This document shows, piece after piece, positions 54,111 to 64,000 of a stretch of 64,000 bases of DNA. The DNA comes from Leptobrachium leishanense (Eukaryota > Chordata > Amphibia > Anura > Megophryidae): contig CM019067.1 in assembly GCA_009667805.1 (NCBI GenBank), positions 70,326,997 to 70,390,996 of the forward strand, in the 5' to 3' direction. Each line of letters starts with the position of its first letter. The first letter of the stretch is position 1. The translations under genes were made by a program, and so were the position numbers. The notes beneath the pieces were generated by a model, which ran no database searches, was not told where the DNA came from, and worked only from the letters and a program-made list of their open reading frames with translations.

Positions 54111-54778
54111 TTAACCCCTTCACTACAGAGAGCAAGATATCTCGGGCTTCAAAGGCACTATCTGGTGCCCGATATCGAGATATCTTGATCTGCAGCCCAA
54201 AAGCAAATGAAATTCATTTACTGCAAACTAATTTTGTTTACTTTTGGGCTGCAGAAGGTGCCCCCAAAGTTTTAGCTCTGTGGGCATAATTCTCAAAAAG
54301 CTAAAACTGTGTAAAATTGGCTAACTGAATATCCTGACATTGGACACTCAGAAGCTGATGCAGGGAACACGAGCTGCAACTATAATAGCTGTAACTCAAT
54401 TTGGCAGTAGATGGCACCATCTACTGCCAAATATGTTATTACAGTAAGAAATACATTGGGAATATGCCCAAATATCTCTTACTGTATAACTAATTGGAAT
54501 TTATTCTTCAAAAAACCACTGGTTCCTGACATGGGGTTTTTGGAAAATCCATTGGTAATTTTTTTTTTTTGTGAAAGGATTTTACCAGGAAGGATACATT
54601 GAGATTTCTCTCGTTTTCAAGTATGTCCTGGGTGGCGAGTATGTACCGTTAGGTGTCTTGCCAAGGACACTTACTGGAGAGGTTGCTCGCTGGGATCAAA
54701 CCCATGACTCCACAGGCTCTCTCCATGCAGAGCGGTGACATTACCTCTACTCCACCCAGCCGGTAATGAAGGGGTTAA
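54111..54778. mobile_element. TTAA MITE interrupted by a SINE
   Basis: TTAACCCCTTCACTACAG ... GGTAATGAAGGGGTTAA. Body collinear with 52494-52963, including 'gatatctcgggcttcaaagg' and the palindrome 'ggcagtagatggcaccatct'. A SINE at 54560-54761 sits near its right end. Confidence 0.85.
54560..54761 (-). mobile_element. tRNA-type SINE with LINE A 3' tail, best copy
   Basis: Flanked by ggtaat (54554-54559, 54762-54767). On the minus strand: 'ggctgggtggagtagaggt' (box A-like), 'gggtttgatcccagcg' (box B-like), 'gtgtccttggcaagacacc', then 'ttgaaaacgagagaaatctc' and a poly-A tail. The last 50 bp equals the LINE A 3' UTR at 16937-16990. RNA polymerase III transcription and LINE-driven copying are inferred from this structure. 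Confidence 0.87.
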
Positions 54779-55435
54779 GCATGACTATCATAAATATGCA
54801 AAGTTTAGAAAACGTTTTCAGTCCTCTAGTTCTCTGCCTGAAAATCCATTTATCAATATCTTCAGCCATTTGAAATTTTTTCAGAAATCGGTATACGAGA
54901 AAAAAACAGTGCACACACTGATTTCTGCACGCGACGGTACTGCGCGAGCATTTAGGCGCGTCCCGTTATTGATCGCCGGATGAAAAGACGCGTGATTCAA
55001 TTTAAAATTGAATCGATATAGCTGATATTTCCATTCAAAAGTATAGCCTCAAAAGATGATATCTGATCTGAATTTTTATCGAGTATCAAAATGCCAGTAA
55101 ACCCACATTTGTATCTCCAGGAAGAAAGTCGGAATAAAAAGGTCCTGATTTTGGCCATCAGACTAAGCCCTAGTAAGCCCTAAGTAAGAAAAATAGAAAT
55201 TTAAAACAAATTATATTTTTCGTTACTTTATGCAAACCAGTTTTCCAATGACCACCAGCTCTACCTTTTGCACAAAAATATGTGTACTGTTAGTTATAAA
55301 ATCATAGTTTTAGTTTCCTCTGTATACATAGAAAAAACAGTGCTAAAATAAAGTTCTGATCAGACACCTTATCAGGATTTTAAACTTCCAAGTTATATTA
55401 TTGTAACACTGTATCACAAGAATAAAGTAAAACAC
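54779..55435. repeat. Element X fragment and unassigned sequence
   Basis: 54892-55000 matches the interior of element X ('gcgcgacggtactgcgcgag', 'ttattgatcgccggatgaaa'). Nothing else recognised in this interval. Confidence 0.5.
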
Positions 55436-55438
55436 TAA

Positions 55439-56388
55439 GGACTATATTACAATCTTCGCGCAAAAACCCTTGAGCAAAGCATGAATTTTTTCACCAAGCG
55501 TTAAACGTTTGCACGCGCAAATCACCGCTGGAATTACAATCCTCGCGCGTCTTTTCATCCGGCGATCAATAACGTGCGCAAACAGGACGCACCCAAATGC
55601 TTGTGCAGTACCGTCGCGCGCAGAAATCTGTGTGCGCACTGTTTTTTTTCTCGCGTTTCAGCCAATCAGAATTAAGAACCACAATTATCTCACATTAAGA
55701 AATTGCGCCTGTCAAAGTCAATCTGAGCATATATGCTGCTGCAATAATACATACACACACAACTTCTCCATTTTATTGGTTTGGTATGAGTAGAATGTGT
55801 AACTATATGTATGTATGTTCTTGGCAGTCAGCACTGACCACCCTTTTTGGGTGAGAGCAGGCTGATTTGCATATGGAGCATTCATCCCTGTAATGGCACA
55901 TACAAGCTAAAACCCTGTGAGACCTGAACGGGCCCCCACCGTAGAGCAGGCCATTAGTGCCGTTGCTCGTTCTCAGGACCCTCGCAAACCCCTCTTCTCC
56001 TCATAATGTGTAACTATACTTTACTGCATTTTTTTTTGGGCTGGTGTATTTGGTTTCGGCCAGGTTGTTCAGATTTGCCATTAACACCAGCTTTAAGTAG
56101 TTGCTAAAATTATGCGCGCAAAGGCAGTGAGGTAATTACCGCGAAATAGATTGTAATACCCTCCGCGTACCAGCGCACATTCGCATTTGCGCTCACAATG
56201 TTAAGTATAGGACGCGCAAAGCACAGTAAGCTCGCGCAGGGTTCGCGCAGGGTTCACCCGCGGTAGACGATTGCGCGCGCTTGTTGCGCTGACTATGTAA
56301 TACGGGATTAGGCGCAAATGGTTTTACCCCACGCATTAATGTTTTTTGCGCCGGCGCAAAAGTTTGCGTGAAGATTGTAATTTAGCCC
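55439..56388. mobile_element. Element X copy 2
   Basis: GGACTATATTACAATCTTCG ... GAAGATTGTAATTTAGCCC with TAA on both sides (55436-55438, 56389-56391). Orientation is opposite to copy 1. Contains the short retroposed sequence 55808-56004. Non-coding. Confidence 0.85.
55808..56004. mobile_element. Unidentified 197-bp retroposed sequence
   Basis: Flanked by a perfect 14-bp duplication aatgtgtaactata (55794-55807, 56005-56018), the size typical of LINE-driven target-primed insertion. The insert is moderately GC-rich and contains an octamer-like 'atttgcat' and a local stem 'accaccctttttgggtg'. No poly-A tail is obvious. It may be a small-RNA retrocopy or an unknown SINE. Confidence 0.7.
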
Positions 56389-56601
56389 TAAGGGTGTTAT
56401 TCAGAGAGATCCGAAATATGGCCTAAATGTCGCCGAATTGTAACCTGGACACTCAATTTCAGTGTACTGGTACATTTTGGGGCCATTCGGCTATTCAGAG
56501 AGCAGGCAGTTCGCCAAATTCTGGCAAATTGCTTGCACATACGGTGCCTGTTCGAGGGCAGTGAAATCTCCATAGAGAAGCAATGTCTATTCGTCTATTC
56601 A

Positions 56602-58660
56602 GAGCGCGTCCTCCCTTTGCAGCTAGTGATCGGCCGGATTTTGGACGATCGCTGTGCCCCCCGGTGCGGGCTGACATCCTTGATGTCAGCCCAGCATCCA
56701 GGACCACATCGGGCACTAATTAGATGTCATCGCGCACGGTGCGATGACATCTATTCAGGCACCCCCGCCAGTGCGGGGAAGGTGCCTGAAGGGGAGGGGG
56801 TAGGTCCTTTGGACCTCTCTCCCTACCGTTCAGCTGGGGGCACGATCAAAAGCCAGGCACCATTTGGAAGGGCAAAGCCTGCCCTTCAAAGCGGTGGATG
56901 GCTTTAACCCCATGGGGGCTGGATCGCAATTCGGCACCAACTGGCGCCGTATCGCGGTCCCCTCCAGGAGCTGGCTGACATCTTGGATGTTATCCAAGCT
57001 CCCGGGATCTCCCTCAGACGACTGACATCATTATGCATAGAAGACTGATGACTGACGTCATCGTGAGAGTTAACCCCTATCTGCCACCAATGGTGGAGAT
57101 AGGGGGTTACAATGAACCCCCTATTTCCTGATCCGTGGGAGCTAGGGGTTAATGGTATCCTTAGAACGGTCTGAGCATGGCCTTTCAAATGATACCAAAC
57201 ATGACCATTTTAACAGTGAAAAAAATAAATTAAAAAAATGAATATAAAAAAATAATAATAAAAATAATTTAAAAAATTGTTTTTTTGTTTTATTAATGCA
57301 GCAATATTGTTCCCATTTCAATTATAATGTGAACAATGATGCTGCACTAACGATTTTTCTGTGGGTGCGTTTGTTAAAAATCACGTAATTTTCCCCAAAA
57401 AAATGTAACGAGTCCCCCATTTCAAGTTTTTTTAACAAGCGCAACTAACTTATAGAAAATATAAACGCAAACGCTCACATGTTAAAATGTGGAAAAAAAA
57501 CACTTTACACACTATCAGGGTTATCCAAAGAGATCCGAATTGCTGGAGAAAGGTAACCGAATGCTGAAAATCAGCGTTCGGTTACCTTTCCTGGCCATTC
57601 AGCTATCCAGAGAGCAGGCAATTCGCCAAATCCTAGCTAATTCCCTGCACATACGGTGCCTGTTCGGTGCCTGTTCGAGGGCAGTGAAATCCCCATAGAG
57701 AAGCACTGCTTCGTCTATTCAGAGAACACAAACCAGCAGTGAAAGGTTCCCCTAATGCCCTGCCATTCGGTGGTTTAATTCGGCAAGTTAATTCAGGAGA
57801 ATCCCATAGGCTTCAATGTTAAAAATATTCCCGTTTTAATTCAATATCTAATAAACCGTTCATTATAAAATTCTGCAGCAAAAAGTCTCTTTATTTATAG
57901 ATTTTTTAGGATACTTTAAGCATTTTTCTGATATTTTTTTTTTTTTTTTAAAAGTCCGATTTTTTTTATTTTTTTTTTCAGTTTACTTATTTTTTTTGTA
58001 ACAGCCCTCTTTATTATCATTCCCTGGACCTCCTGTGAAAATTTCAGACATTTTCGCTCAGTAGTTTCTTTGCAAACAGCGTTTCATTTTCCCAGATTCA
58101 TACAAATGTTTTTTCTAATTTATTCACTGCCTCCTCTACGTCATAGCTGCTTCGGCTCTGTGTGATTCGGCTCCTTTTCGGCTCCTGTTCGGCTCCTCTT
58201 CGAAGGTTAATCCAGATGTTTTTGCTTGTTTTCAGCGTGCATTCGGTTAGTGTTCGTCAGGTTTTCGGCAGCTTTTCCCTGCAATTCGGGGACCCTGTGG
58301 TGCTTGCTGAATACACCGCAGGGTCACCGAAATGGGATCGGCAAAAGGAACCAAATTGAAGAGAACGAAAAGTCACCGAACGTGCGGTGACTTTTCGAAT
58401 CTCTTTGGATAACCCTGTATAAATTATTGAAAAGTCAAATTTTATTGCATTTTTTGTTATAATATTCAGGCAGGACATGACATATACATATAAAAATGAT
58501 ATATTATAGATCTGCCGAGTCTCCCGGAAAGAACGATATATAATATGTCTGGGTCATATAATAAAACGTGGCTTCAAAACGCATTTAAACATGATGAGCA
58601 AAAGCAGTAAAAATTAGCTCAGCACACAGGCCTGAAATGGCTCAGCAGCGAAAGTGTTAA
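56602..58660. mobile_element. TTAA MITE, copy of 17372-18559, left end missing
   Basis: Collinear with 17430-18559 through 'gcgcgtcctccctttgcag', 'ggctgacatc', 'aatataaacgcaaacg' and the final 'gctcagcagcgaaagtgTTAA'. Interrupted at 57516-58417 by an intact element Y; its own sequence continues from 'cactttacacactat' to 'aaattattgaaaagtc'. Confidence 0.8.
57516..58417 (+). mobile_element. Element Y, complete copy (902 bp)
   Basis: CAGGGTTATCCAAAGAGATC ... GAATCTCTTTGGATAACCCTG, TAT on both sides (57513-57515, 58418-58420). The interior includes a self-complementary 'tgctgaaaatcagcgttcgg' and a T-rich centre. No protein is encoded. Together with the TTA duplication of the related MITE at 20419, this suggests a Harbinger-like 3-bp system. 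Confidence 0.82.
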
Positions 58661-59389
58661 TCCAATATCTAATAAACCATTTATTATTATATTCTGCAGT
58701 AAAAAGTCTCTTTATTTCTAGATTTTTTTAGGATCTTTTAGGCATTTTTTCGGCAAAATCTTTTTTCCGTTTTTTTTTTAAAAATCGATTTTTCATTTTC
58801 CTGTAACAGCCCTTTTTATTATCATTCATAGGATCTTATATGTAAATTCCAGACATTTTCGTGCAGTAGTTTTTTTGCAAACAGCGTTTCAAATTTCAAA
58901 CATTCAAGCCTACCTTTTTTGGGTTTTTTTCACCATGTTCGTCTGCTTGTCGGGTTTTTCCAGCGGCTGCTCTGCGCAGTGATTGGCGACTAGTTGGGTT
59001 TTTCTGGTGTGTTCAGTGGGGTTTTTGCAGCGGTTTCTGTGGGTTTTCGGTGAGTGTTCGGTGAGTGTTTGGCGAGTGTTCTGCAGGTTTGCGGTGAGTT
59101 TTCCCTGCACTACAGGGGCCCTGCAGTGCTTGCTGAATACACCGCAGAGTCGGCGAACTAGTATCCCTGAATCGCCCCAAATTGCGGGGAACGAAAAAAG
59201 GTCACCGAAGGTGCGGTGACTTTTCGATTCTCTCTGAATAACCCTGTATACAGTATTACACAAACTCTATGGGGTTATGAGGACTTTGTCAAATGTATAA
59301 CTTAGAGGTTTTCGACACTATTACACTATAAATATAGAAGAAATTATGAATACTACTGAAAGGAAGTGAATACTATACTTACCCCCTTA

Positions 59390-59693
59390 CCATAGGATGG
59401 GGTGTGCACAGCGGTGTGGGGCATTATCGCCGGCAGGGCGTACTAGTAAACCCCGCTGGCCTGTTGCTGGGCAAGGCCCCTCCTCCGGCCCACTGATGCA
59501 AGGCACACGTTATTGGCTGCAGGAGGACAACCTGAGTTCAGGCCGCTCCGGGGCAGCCAATGGCATGCGCCAACTAGTGGGCATGAGCACAGAGGCCCAT
59601 TGAAGCAACCGGAGCGTGCTATGCTGCCTCGTGGCTTCAAGGCCCACCAACCGCGGGGACAGCATAGTACGCACCGCGGCGGTAAAAGGTTAA
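59390..59693. mobile_element. GC-rich palindromic repeat related to 60499-60822
   Basis: 'tcgccggcagggcgtactag' and 'tagtacgcaccgcggcgg', with an inner 'gcagccaatggcatgcgcca', follow the plan of the element at 60499. The right side reaches TTAA at 59690-59693; the left end is diverged. Confidence 0.5.
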
Positions 59694-59699
59694 GAGAAC

Positions 59700-60498
59700 A
59701 ACTAGATTAGAAAATTATAGATATACACTATTTAACCATGTCATTATATAAGCTATGTTTCTTCAAGCTTTTCAACTTAGATTTTATGTTGTCATAACTG
59801 ATGAAGCCACAGAGGTTTGGGGCATTTATTTAATATACACCAATTTGTTTTTTTCTATTTGTACATTTCTTATTTTCTATTTTAATAAATATACACTTTT
59901 ATTATTATACATAGTCCAGGGTTTTTTCCCCTCCCTTTTTCCTGGTTTAGAATCCACCTAACCTGGAGGATCCAGAACCATCAAGCAAGGTTGGAGGTTA
60001 CCCATAAAAGACCTCAAAGGCCTGTTTCCTTAGAGCCGGGTTGAGGGCTCTACACACTTTAAGTATCCCATAGGGGGAAAACAGGGTCAGTACTGCTGAG
60101 TACTGTACAATGTGGTTTTCTTTCTTTTATCCACTCTGCAGTGCTTCATAAATTTTCTGTCATCCCATGTGACTCCTGCCCGTGATAGCGGATTTGCAAA
60201 ATAAAGATTTCTCATCTGTACAAATAATAATCAACATTTACCTAAAAAGGGCAAGCTTACCCTGCATGAAAAATATTATTTTATATTTTTATATTTATAC
60301 TGCCTGTATATAGTAAAAGTGAATGTGCCTGGGAAACCCCTTTCTATATACAGTTTTGTATTTTAATGTCCTCTTTTGGTGTCAGTCATATTTTACTAGG
60401 CTAGCAGTGTAACTGATTCATATTACTGTTTTCTTAGATTTTATGTTGTCATTAGACTGAAAATAAACCCAATTTTTGTATGAAATCCTGCTTACCCC
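59700..60498. other. Unassigned AT-rich sequence
   Basis: Two similar blocks with 'gattttatgttgtcat' lie at 59780 and 60438. No gene recognised. Confidence 0.4.
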
Positions 60499-60822
60499 TT
60501 AAGGACGCAGGGGTGGTGCCCTTAACGGGTTGATTTCGCCGGCGAGGCGTACAGGTACGCCTCGCCGATAGGTGCCGCCGCGCGGCACTGATTCTGAGCC
60601 CTCCTCGCAGCCGGCGTGCAGTGCGCGTCATTGGCTTCAGGGGACGGCTTGATTTCAGGCCGTCCCTCTGCAGCCAATGACACGCGCCACGAGTCAGTGC
60701 ATGCAGGCTTCAGGGAGGGGCCAAGGCGGTCCCATTGAAGACAGCGGGCGTACATGTACGCCCGCGTCTTCAAAGCCCGCCGCCAGGACGTCATGGAACG
60801 TCCTGCGGCGTTAACGGGTTAA
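60499..60822. mobile_element. GC-rich TTAA-bounded palindromic MITE
   Basis: TTAAGGACGCAGGGG ... GGCGTTAACGGGTTAA. Nested palindromes include 'ggcgaggcgtacaggtacgcc' and 'gggcgtacatgtacgcccg', and 'gccaatgacacgcgccac' faces 'gcgcgtcattggctt'. Many CpGs. TTAA at both ends suggests the piggyBac/Kolobok target preference. Confidence 0.65.
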
Positions 60823-61079
60823 GAGTACACCATATCAAGCCATCTCTGGCCTAAATATAATCAAGGGAACTTCATTAGTTGTTCAACCACTGTTCGCCAT
60901 ATTTACCAGAGTCCAACACAACGCTGTACAGCCAGGCGCATGTATACTCATAACATCTGATACAAAAAGCCAATTAGTATGCCTCACAGAGAGCCTCAGT
61001 ACCTATATGTACCTCAGGAGTCAGACAACTATATCTGCAGAATCCGTTAACACCAGCCAAAAAAATAAAAGAAGTGAGC

Positions 61080-61445
61080 AGATACTCACCTACTGTCCCA
61101 CGGCGAGGACCGCGGCTTCAACCACCTCCTCAGTCCTGCAGGAGCAGGGAAAGACTGTGGGAAAAAGTCCCCCCAGTCTCCCCCTGCGTATCACTACGCT
61201 GACTGGCCGGATTTCACGAGGCGAGATCCGGCTGGTCATGTGACCACCGGCGTCTGCTTCAATGGAGTCCTATTGACTCCATTGAGAGGATGCACGCAGC
61301 TGCGCTTAACGCTGCCGCGCACATCCTGGGGTTAATGCCCGCATACAATGCAGGCAGCATTTTTTGCACCTGCATTGTAATCTAGCGATAAAACGCGGGC
61401 ACAAGGCCTGCTTTTTAACGCTAGGAATGTAATGTGGCCCAAAGT
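61080..61445. repeat. GC-rich unclassified repeat
   Basis: Contains stems such as 'tggccggatttc..gagatccggctgg' and 'atggagtcctattgactccat'. It ends with 'taggaatgtaatgtggccc', reminiscent of element X ends. Borders uncertain. Confidence 0.4.
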
Positions 61446-61904
61446 ATTAATACTACCCTCATAATGAACTTTTAAATTGGCTGGACCATGTGTTTTTTAT
61501 ATGTCTTTTTTTGCTTTGAGGGTTTGTGAAAGCTGTACAGTGAAGAGTGTGGATCTGGTCTGAGTATTCATACACTTGTGTTGTAGTATTTACACCATAC
61601 ATTTGTGTTTTTGAGTATATGGTGGTATATTACATAAGTCTTTCATATTTCTAAGCATGTTATTTTATGCACATATATCCAAAATGGAAATGCACTTTAA
61701 ATCACAAATTTGGAAGTGATATGTCCGTTTATGAGCATTCTCAGATTATATATTGATACATTCACATGTGAAGTGGTGTCACAGTCCTCACTACATGATT
61801 AAGCTGTATGTCACAATTATTACCTAATTGATGCATTTTGTGTATTAAGACAAGAAAGGTATATGATTGTGCTCCGGTTGTGTATATTGCTTTCCCCAAA
61901 ATGA
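61446..61904. other. Unassigned AT-rich sequence
   Basis: No features recognised. Confidence 0.4.
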
Positions 61905-62003
61905 TATGGGCCCTATTACAATCTTCGCGCAAACGTTTGCGCTGGCACAAAAAAACATTAACGCGAGGGGTAAAACCCTTTGCGCTGAACGCCGTATTAC
62001 ATA

Positions 62004-62903
62004 CAGGGTTATCCAAAGAGATTCGAAAAGTCACCGCACGTTCGGTGACTTTTCGTTCTCTTCAATTCGGTTCCTTTTGCCGATTGCATTTCGGTGACCC
62101 TGCGGTGTATTCAGCAAGCACCACAGGGCCCCCGAATTACAGGGGAAAGCTGACGCAAACCTGACGAAAACTAACCGAATGCACGCTGAAAACAAGCAAA
62201 AACATCTGGATTAACCTTCGAAAAAGCCGAACAGGAGCCGAACAGGAGCCGAATCACACAGAGCCAAAGCAGCTGTGACGTAGAGGAGGCAGTGAATAAA
62301 TTAGCAAAACCATTTGTATGAATCTGGGAAAATGAAACGCTGTTTGCAAAGAAACTACTGAGCGAAAATGTCTGAAATTTTCACAGGAGGTCCAGGGAAT
62401 GATAATAAAGAGGGCTGTTACAAAAAAAATAAGTAAACTGAAAAATAAATCAAAAAAAAAAATCGGACTTTTAAAAAAAAAAAAAATTAAGAAAAATGCT
62501 TAAAGTATCCTAATAAATCTATAAATAAAGAGACTTTTTGCTGCAGAATTTTATAATGAACGGTTTATTAGATATTGAATTAAAACGGGAATAATTTTAT
62601 CATTGAATCCTATGGGATTCTCCTGAATAAACCTGCCGAATTAAACCACCTAATGGCAGGGCATTAGGGGAACCTTTCACTGCTGGTTTGTGTTCTCTGA
62701 ATAGACGAAGCAGTGCTTCTCTATGGGGATTTCACTGCCCTCGAACAGGCACCGAACAGGCACCGTATGTGCAGGCAATTCACCAGGATTTGGCGAATTG
62801 CCTGCTCTCTGGATATCCGAATGGCCAGGAAAGGTAACCGAACGCTGATTTTCAGCGTTCGGTTACCTTTCACCAGCAATTCGGATCTCTTTGAATAACC
62901 CTG
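62004..62903 (-). mobile_element. Element Y, complete copy (900 bp)
   Basis: CAGGGTTATCCAAAGAGATT ... ATCTCTTTGAATAACCCTG. The same as 57516-58417 in inverse orientation and of almost equal length, suggesting recent activity. Flanks ata and aca agree at 2 of 3 bases. In element X copy 2 (inverse, near 56290) the site is uninterrupted. Confidence 0.85.
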
Positions 62904-63045
62904 ACAGTTCGCGCAACAAACGCGCATCTACGTCTACCGCGGGTGAACCTGCGCGAACCCTGCGCGAGCGTACTTTACTGCGCACGTCCTATACTTAACA
63001 TTGTGAGCGCAAATGCGTTTGTGCGCTGGTACGCGGATGGTATTA

Positions 63046-63418
63046 GGCTGGGGTCAGACCAGCGCACTTTTAACGTGCGTTCTGGCGCACATAATTACGG
63101 CCGCACTAGCAGCAGATGACGGGCAATGACGGCCAATATATTTTTTTGAGAACGCTGAACCGCTAGTACTGACATACTGAGTGCGCAGCTGCGGCATAGC
63201 GGCGTGTGTGCGTGATTAGGAGATGTCAGACGCTGCTAATGTCCAGCCTACATAACGTCCAGACGCAAAAAAGAGTTTTATTGACGATCCGTACAAAATC
63301 ACGCCCGAAAATGCGCGTCGTCTGACTGTTTTTGTGCATTCCGTGATAAAATACGTCAATGCGTTCGGAAGCACTTTTTCACGTTCGCGGGGAAAAATGC
63401 TTTCGTCTGACCCTAGTC
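63046..63418. mobile_element. Harbinger MITE (373 bp)
   Basis: GGCTGGGGTCAGACCAGCGC ... CTTTCGTCTGACCCTAGTC with TTA on both sides (63043-63045, 63419-63421). Relative of the MITEs at 34904 and 40880, with a small internal deletion around 63140. Confidence 0.87.
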
Positions 63419-64000
63419 TTACAATCTATGCTCAGGAATTAACGCATAGACATTGTGCGCATAAGTTTAGCAACTCCTAAAAGCTGGTGTTAATGGCAAA
63501 TTCTATCAACCTGGCCGAAACCAAATACAGCAGCCCAAAAAAAAAAAAAACACAGCAAAGTATAGTTACACATTCTACACATACCCAAACCAATAAAATG
63601 GAGAAGTTGTGTGTGCATGTATTATTGCTGCAGCATATATGCTCAGATTGACTTTGACAGGCGCAAAAACTTAACTTAAGATAACTGTGGTTCTTAATTC
63701 TGATTGGCTGAATCGCGTGAAAAAAACAGTCCGCACACTGATTTCTGCGTGCAATGTTACTGCACGCGCATTTGTGCGCATCCGTTTAACGCACATTATT
63801 GCTCGACGGATGAAAAAATGTGCAAGGATTGTAATTCCAGCGTTAATTTACGCGCATTAACGTTTAATGCTTGGCACACAAATTCACGCGTTGCACGAGC
63901 GTTTTAATGTGAAGATTGTAATAGGGCCCTATGTGTATAGACCCTTCAAGTGAATTGAAACTAGGTTTATTTGATCCTCTAATTTATTTTTAATTATTAT

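Larger units (their letters stand above)
56392..59246 (+). mobile_element. Element Y split by a TTAA MITE
   Basis: The left part (56392-56601) follows the Y order from 'gttattcagagagatccg' to 'tctattcagag'. The right part (58661-59246) resumes at 'ccaatatctaataaacc' and ends CTCTCTGAATAACCCTG. About 100 bp of Y between the halves, and the left end of the TTAA element, appear deleted. Confidence 0.7.
61908..63929. mobile_element. Element X copy 3 with two nested insertions
   Basis: GGGCCCTATTACAATCTTCG ... GAAGATTGTAATAGGGCCC with TAT on both sides (61905-61907, 63930-63932). Contains element Y (62004-62903) and a Harbinger MITE (63046-63418). Without these it is about 750 bp and collinear with copies 1 and 2. 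Non-coding. Confidence 0.87.

Noticed and set aside
54640..54761. Functional tRNA gene on the minus strand
   Set aside because: Box A- and B-like motifs are present, but the acceptor stem is not closed and the sequence continues into a SINE body and tail.
56495..57188. GC-rich open frames
   Set aside because: They lie within the TTAA MITE homologous to 17372-18559; the corresponding frames are not conserved between copies.

Overview
This window reads as vertebrate nuclear DNA, most probably from a frog or another amphibian. It is AT-rich, has few host signals, and is dominated by DNA transposons typical of amphibian and fish genomes: hAT, PIF/Harbinger, Tc1 and TTAA-inserting elements. There is also an L2-like LINE, its tRNA-type SINE, and a Gmr1-like Ty3/gypsy retrotransposon. 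The species cannot be named from sequence alone. I found no host protein-coding exon, tRNA, rRNA or CRISPR array; all recognisable coding capacity belongs to mobile elements.

Layout. 0-5.8 kb: AT-rich background, a decayed repeat, a CpG-rich patch (3.15-3.83 kb) and small palindromic MITEs. 5.84-9.75 kb: an autonomous-looking Harbinger transposon (5855-9581, TAA target duplication) inserted in a MITE. It has an intact two-exon DDE transposase on +, a MADF-domain partner gene on -, and a 324-bp near-perfect palindrome. 10.9-12.1 kb: an L2-like LINE carrying a solo LTR, then a Harbinger MITE. 12.67-19.46 kb: one hAT element with a perfect 8-bp target duplication, stuffed with nested insertions (minisatellite, 3-bp-TSD element, hAT MITE, second hAT element, LINE, TTAA MITE). 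19.9-22.7 kb: three hAT MITEs, with a SINE and a minisatellite. 23.04-28.37 kb: a full-length gypsy element with near-identical LTRs, integrase ahead of reverse transcriptase and a SCAN-like gag. 28.4-29.3 kb: hAT MITE and solo LTR with perfect target duplications. 29.8-32.3 kb: a repeat-poor island.

32.9-36.2 kb: a hAT MITE and a foldback element. 36.35-39.84 kb: two transposon copies carrying a GC-rich '...CCCCAG..CTCATGGAT...' minisatellite; the larger is a 2.6-kb hAT-type element with an exact 8-bp target duplication. 40.79-47.23 kb: a Tc1 element whose transposase has a premature stop and which is split by a hAT transposon (42600-47014) placed directly at the transposase stop codon. 47.5-49.5 kb: a second repeat-poor island. 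49.5-50.3 kb: LINE remnant. 50.8-54.8 kb: three TTAA elements, one containing a third copy of the minisatellite module. 55.4-63.9 kb: nested copies of two element families (here called X and Y) with Harbinger MITEs.

How the parts relate. Putatively autonomous elements (Harbinger 5855-9581, Tc1, hAT 42600-47014, LINE A) sit beside non-autonomous relatives sharing their ends, so the window shows donor families and parasites together. Nesting order and target duplications allow a relative chronology. The most unusual item is a composite of minisatellite plus GC-rich inverted repeat that recurs inside two structurally unrelated transposon frames. No computation or database search was run; superfamily names rest on visible ends, target duplications and protein motifs. 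Family labels X and Y, LINE A and LINE B are mine.
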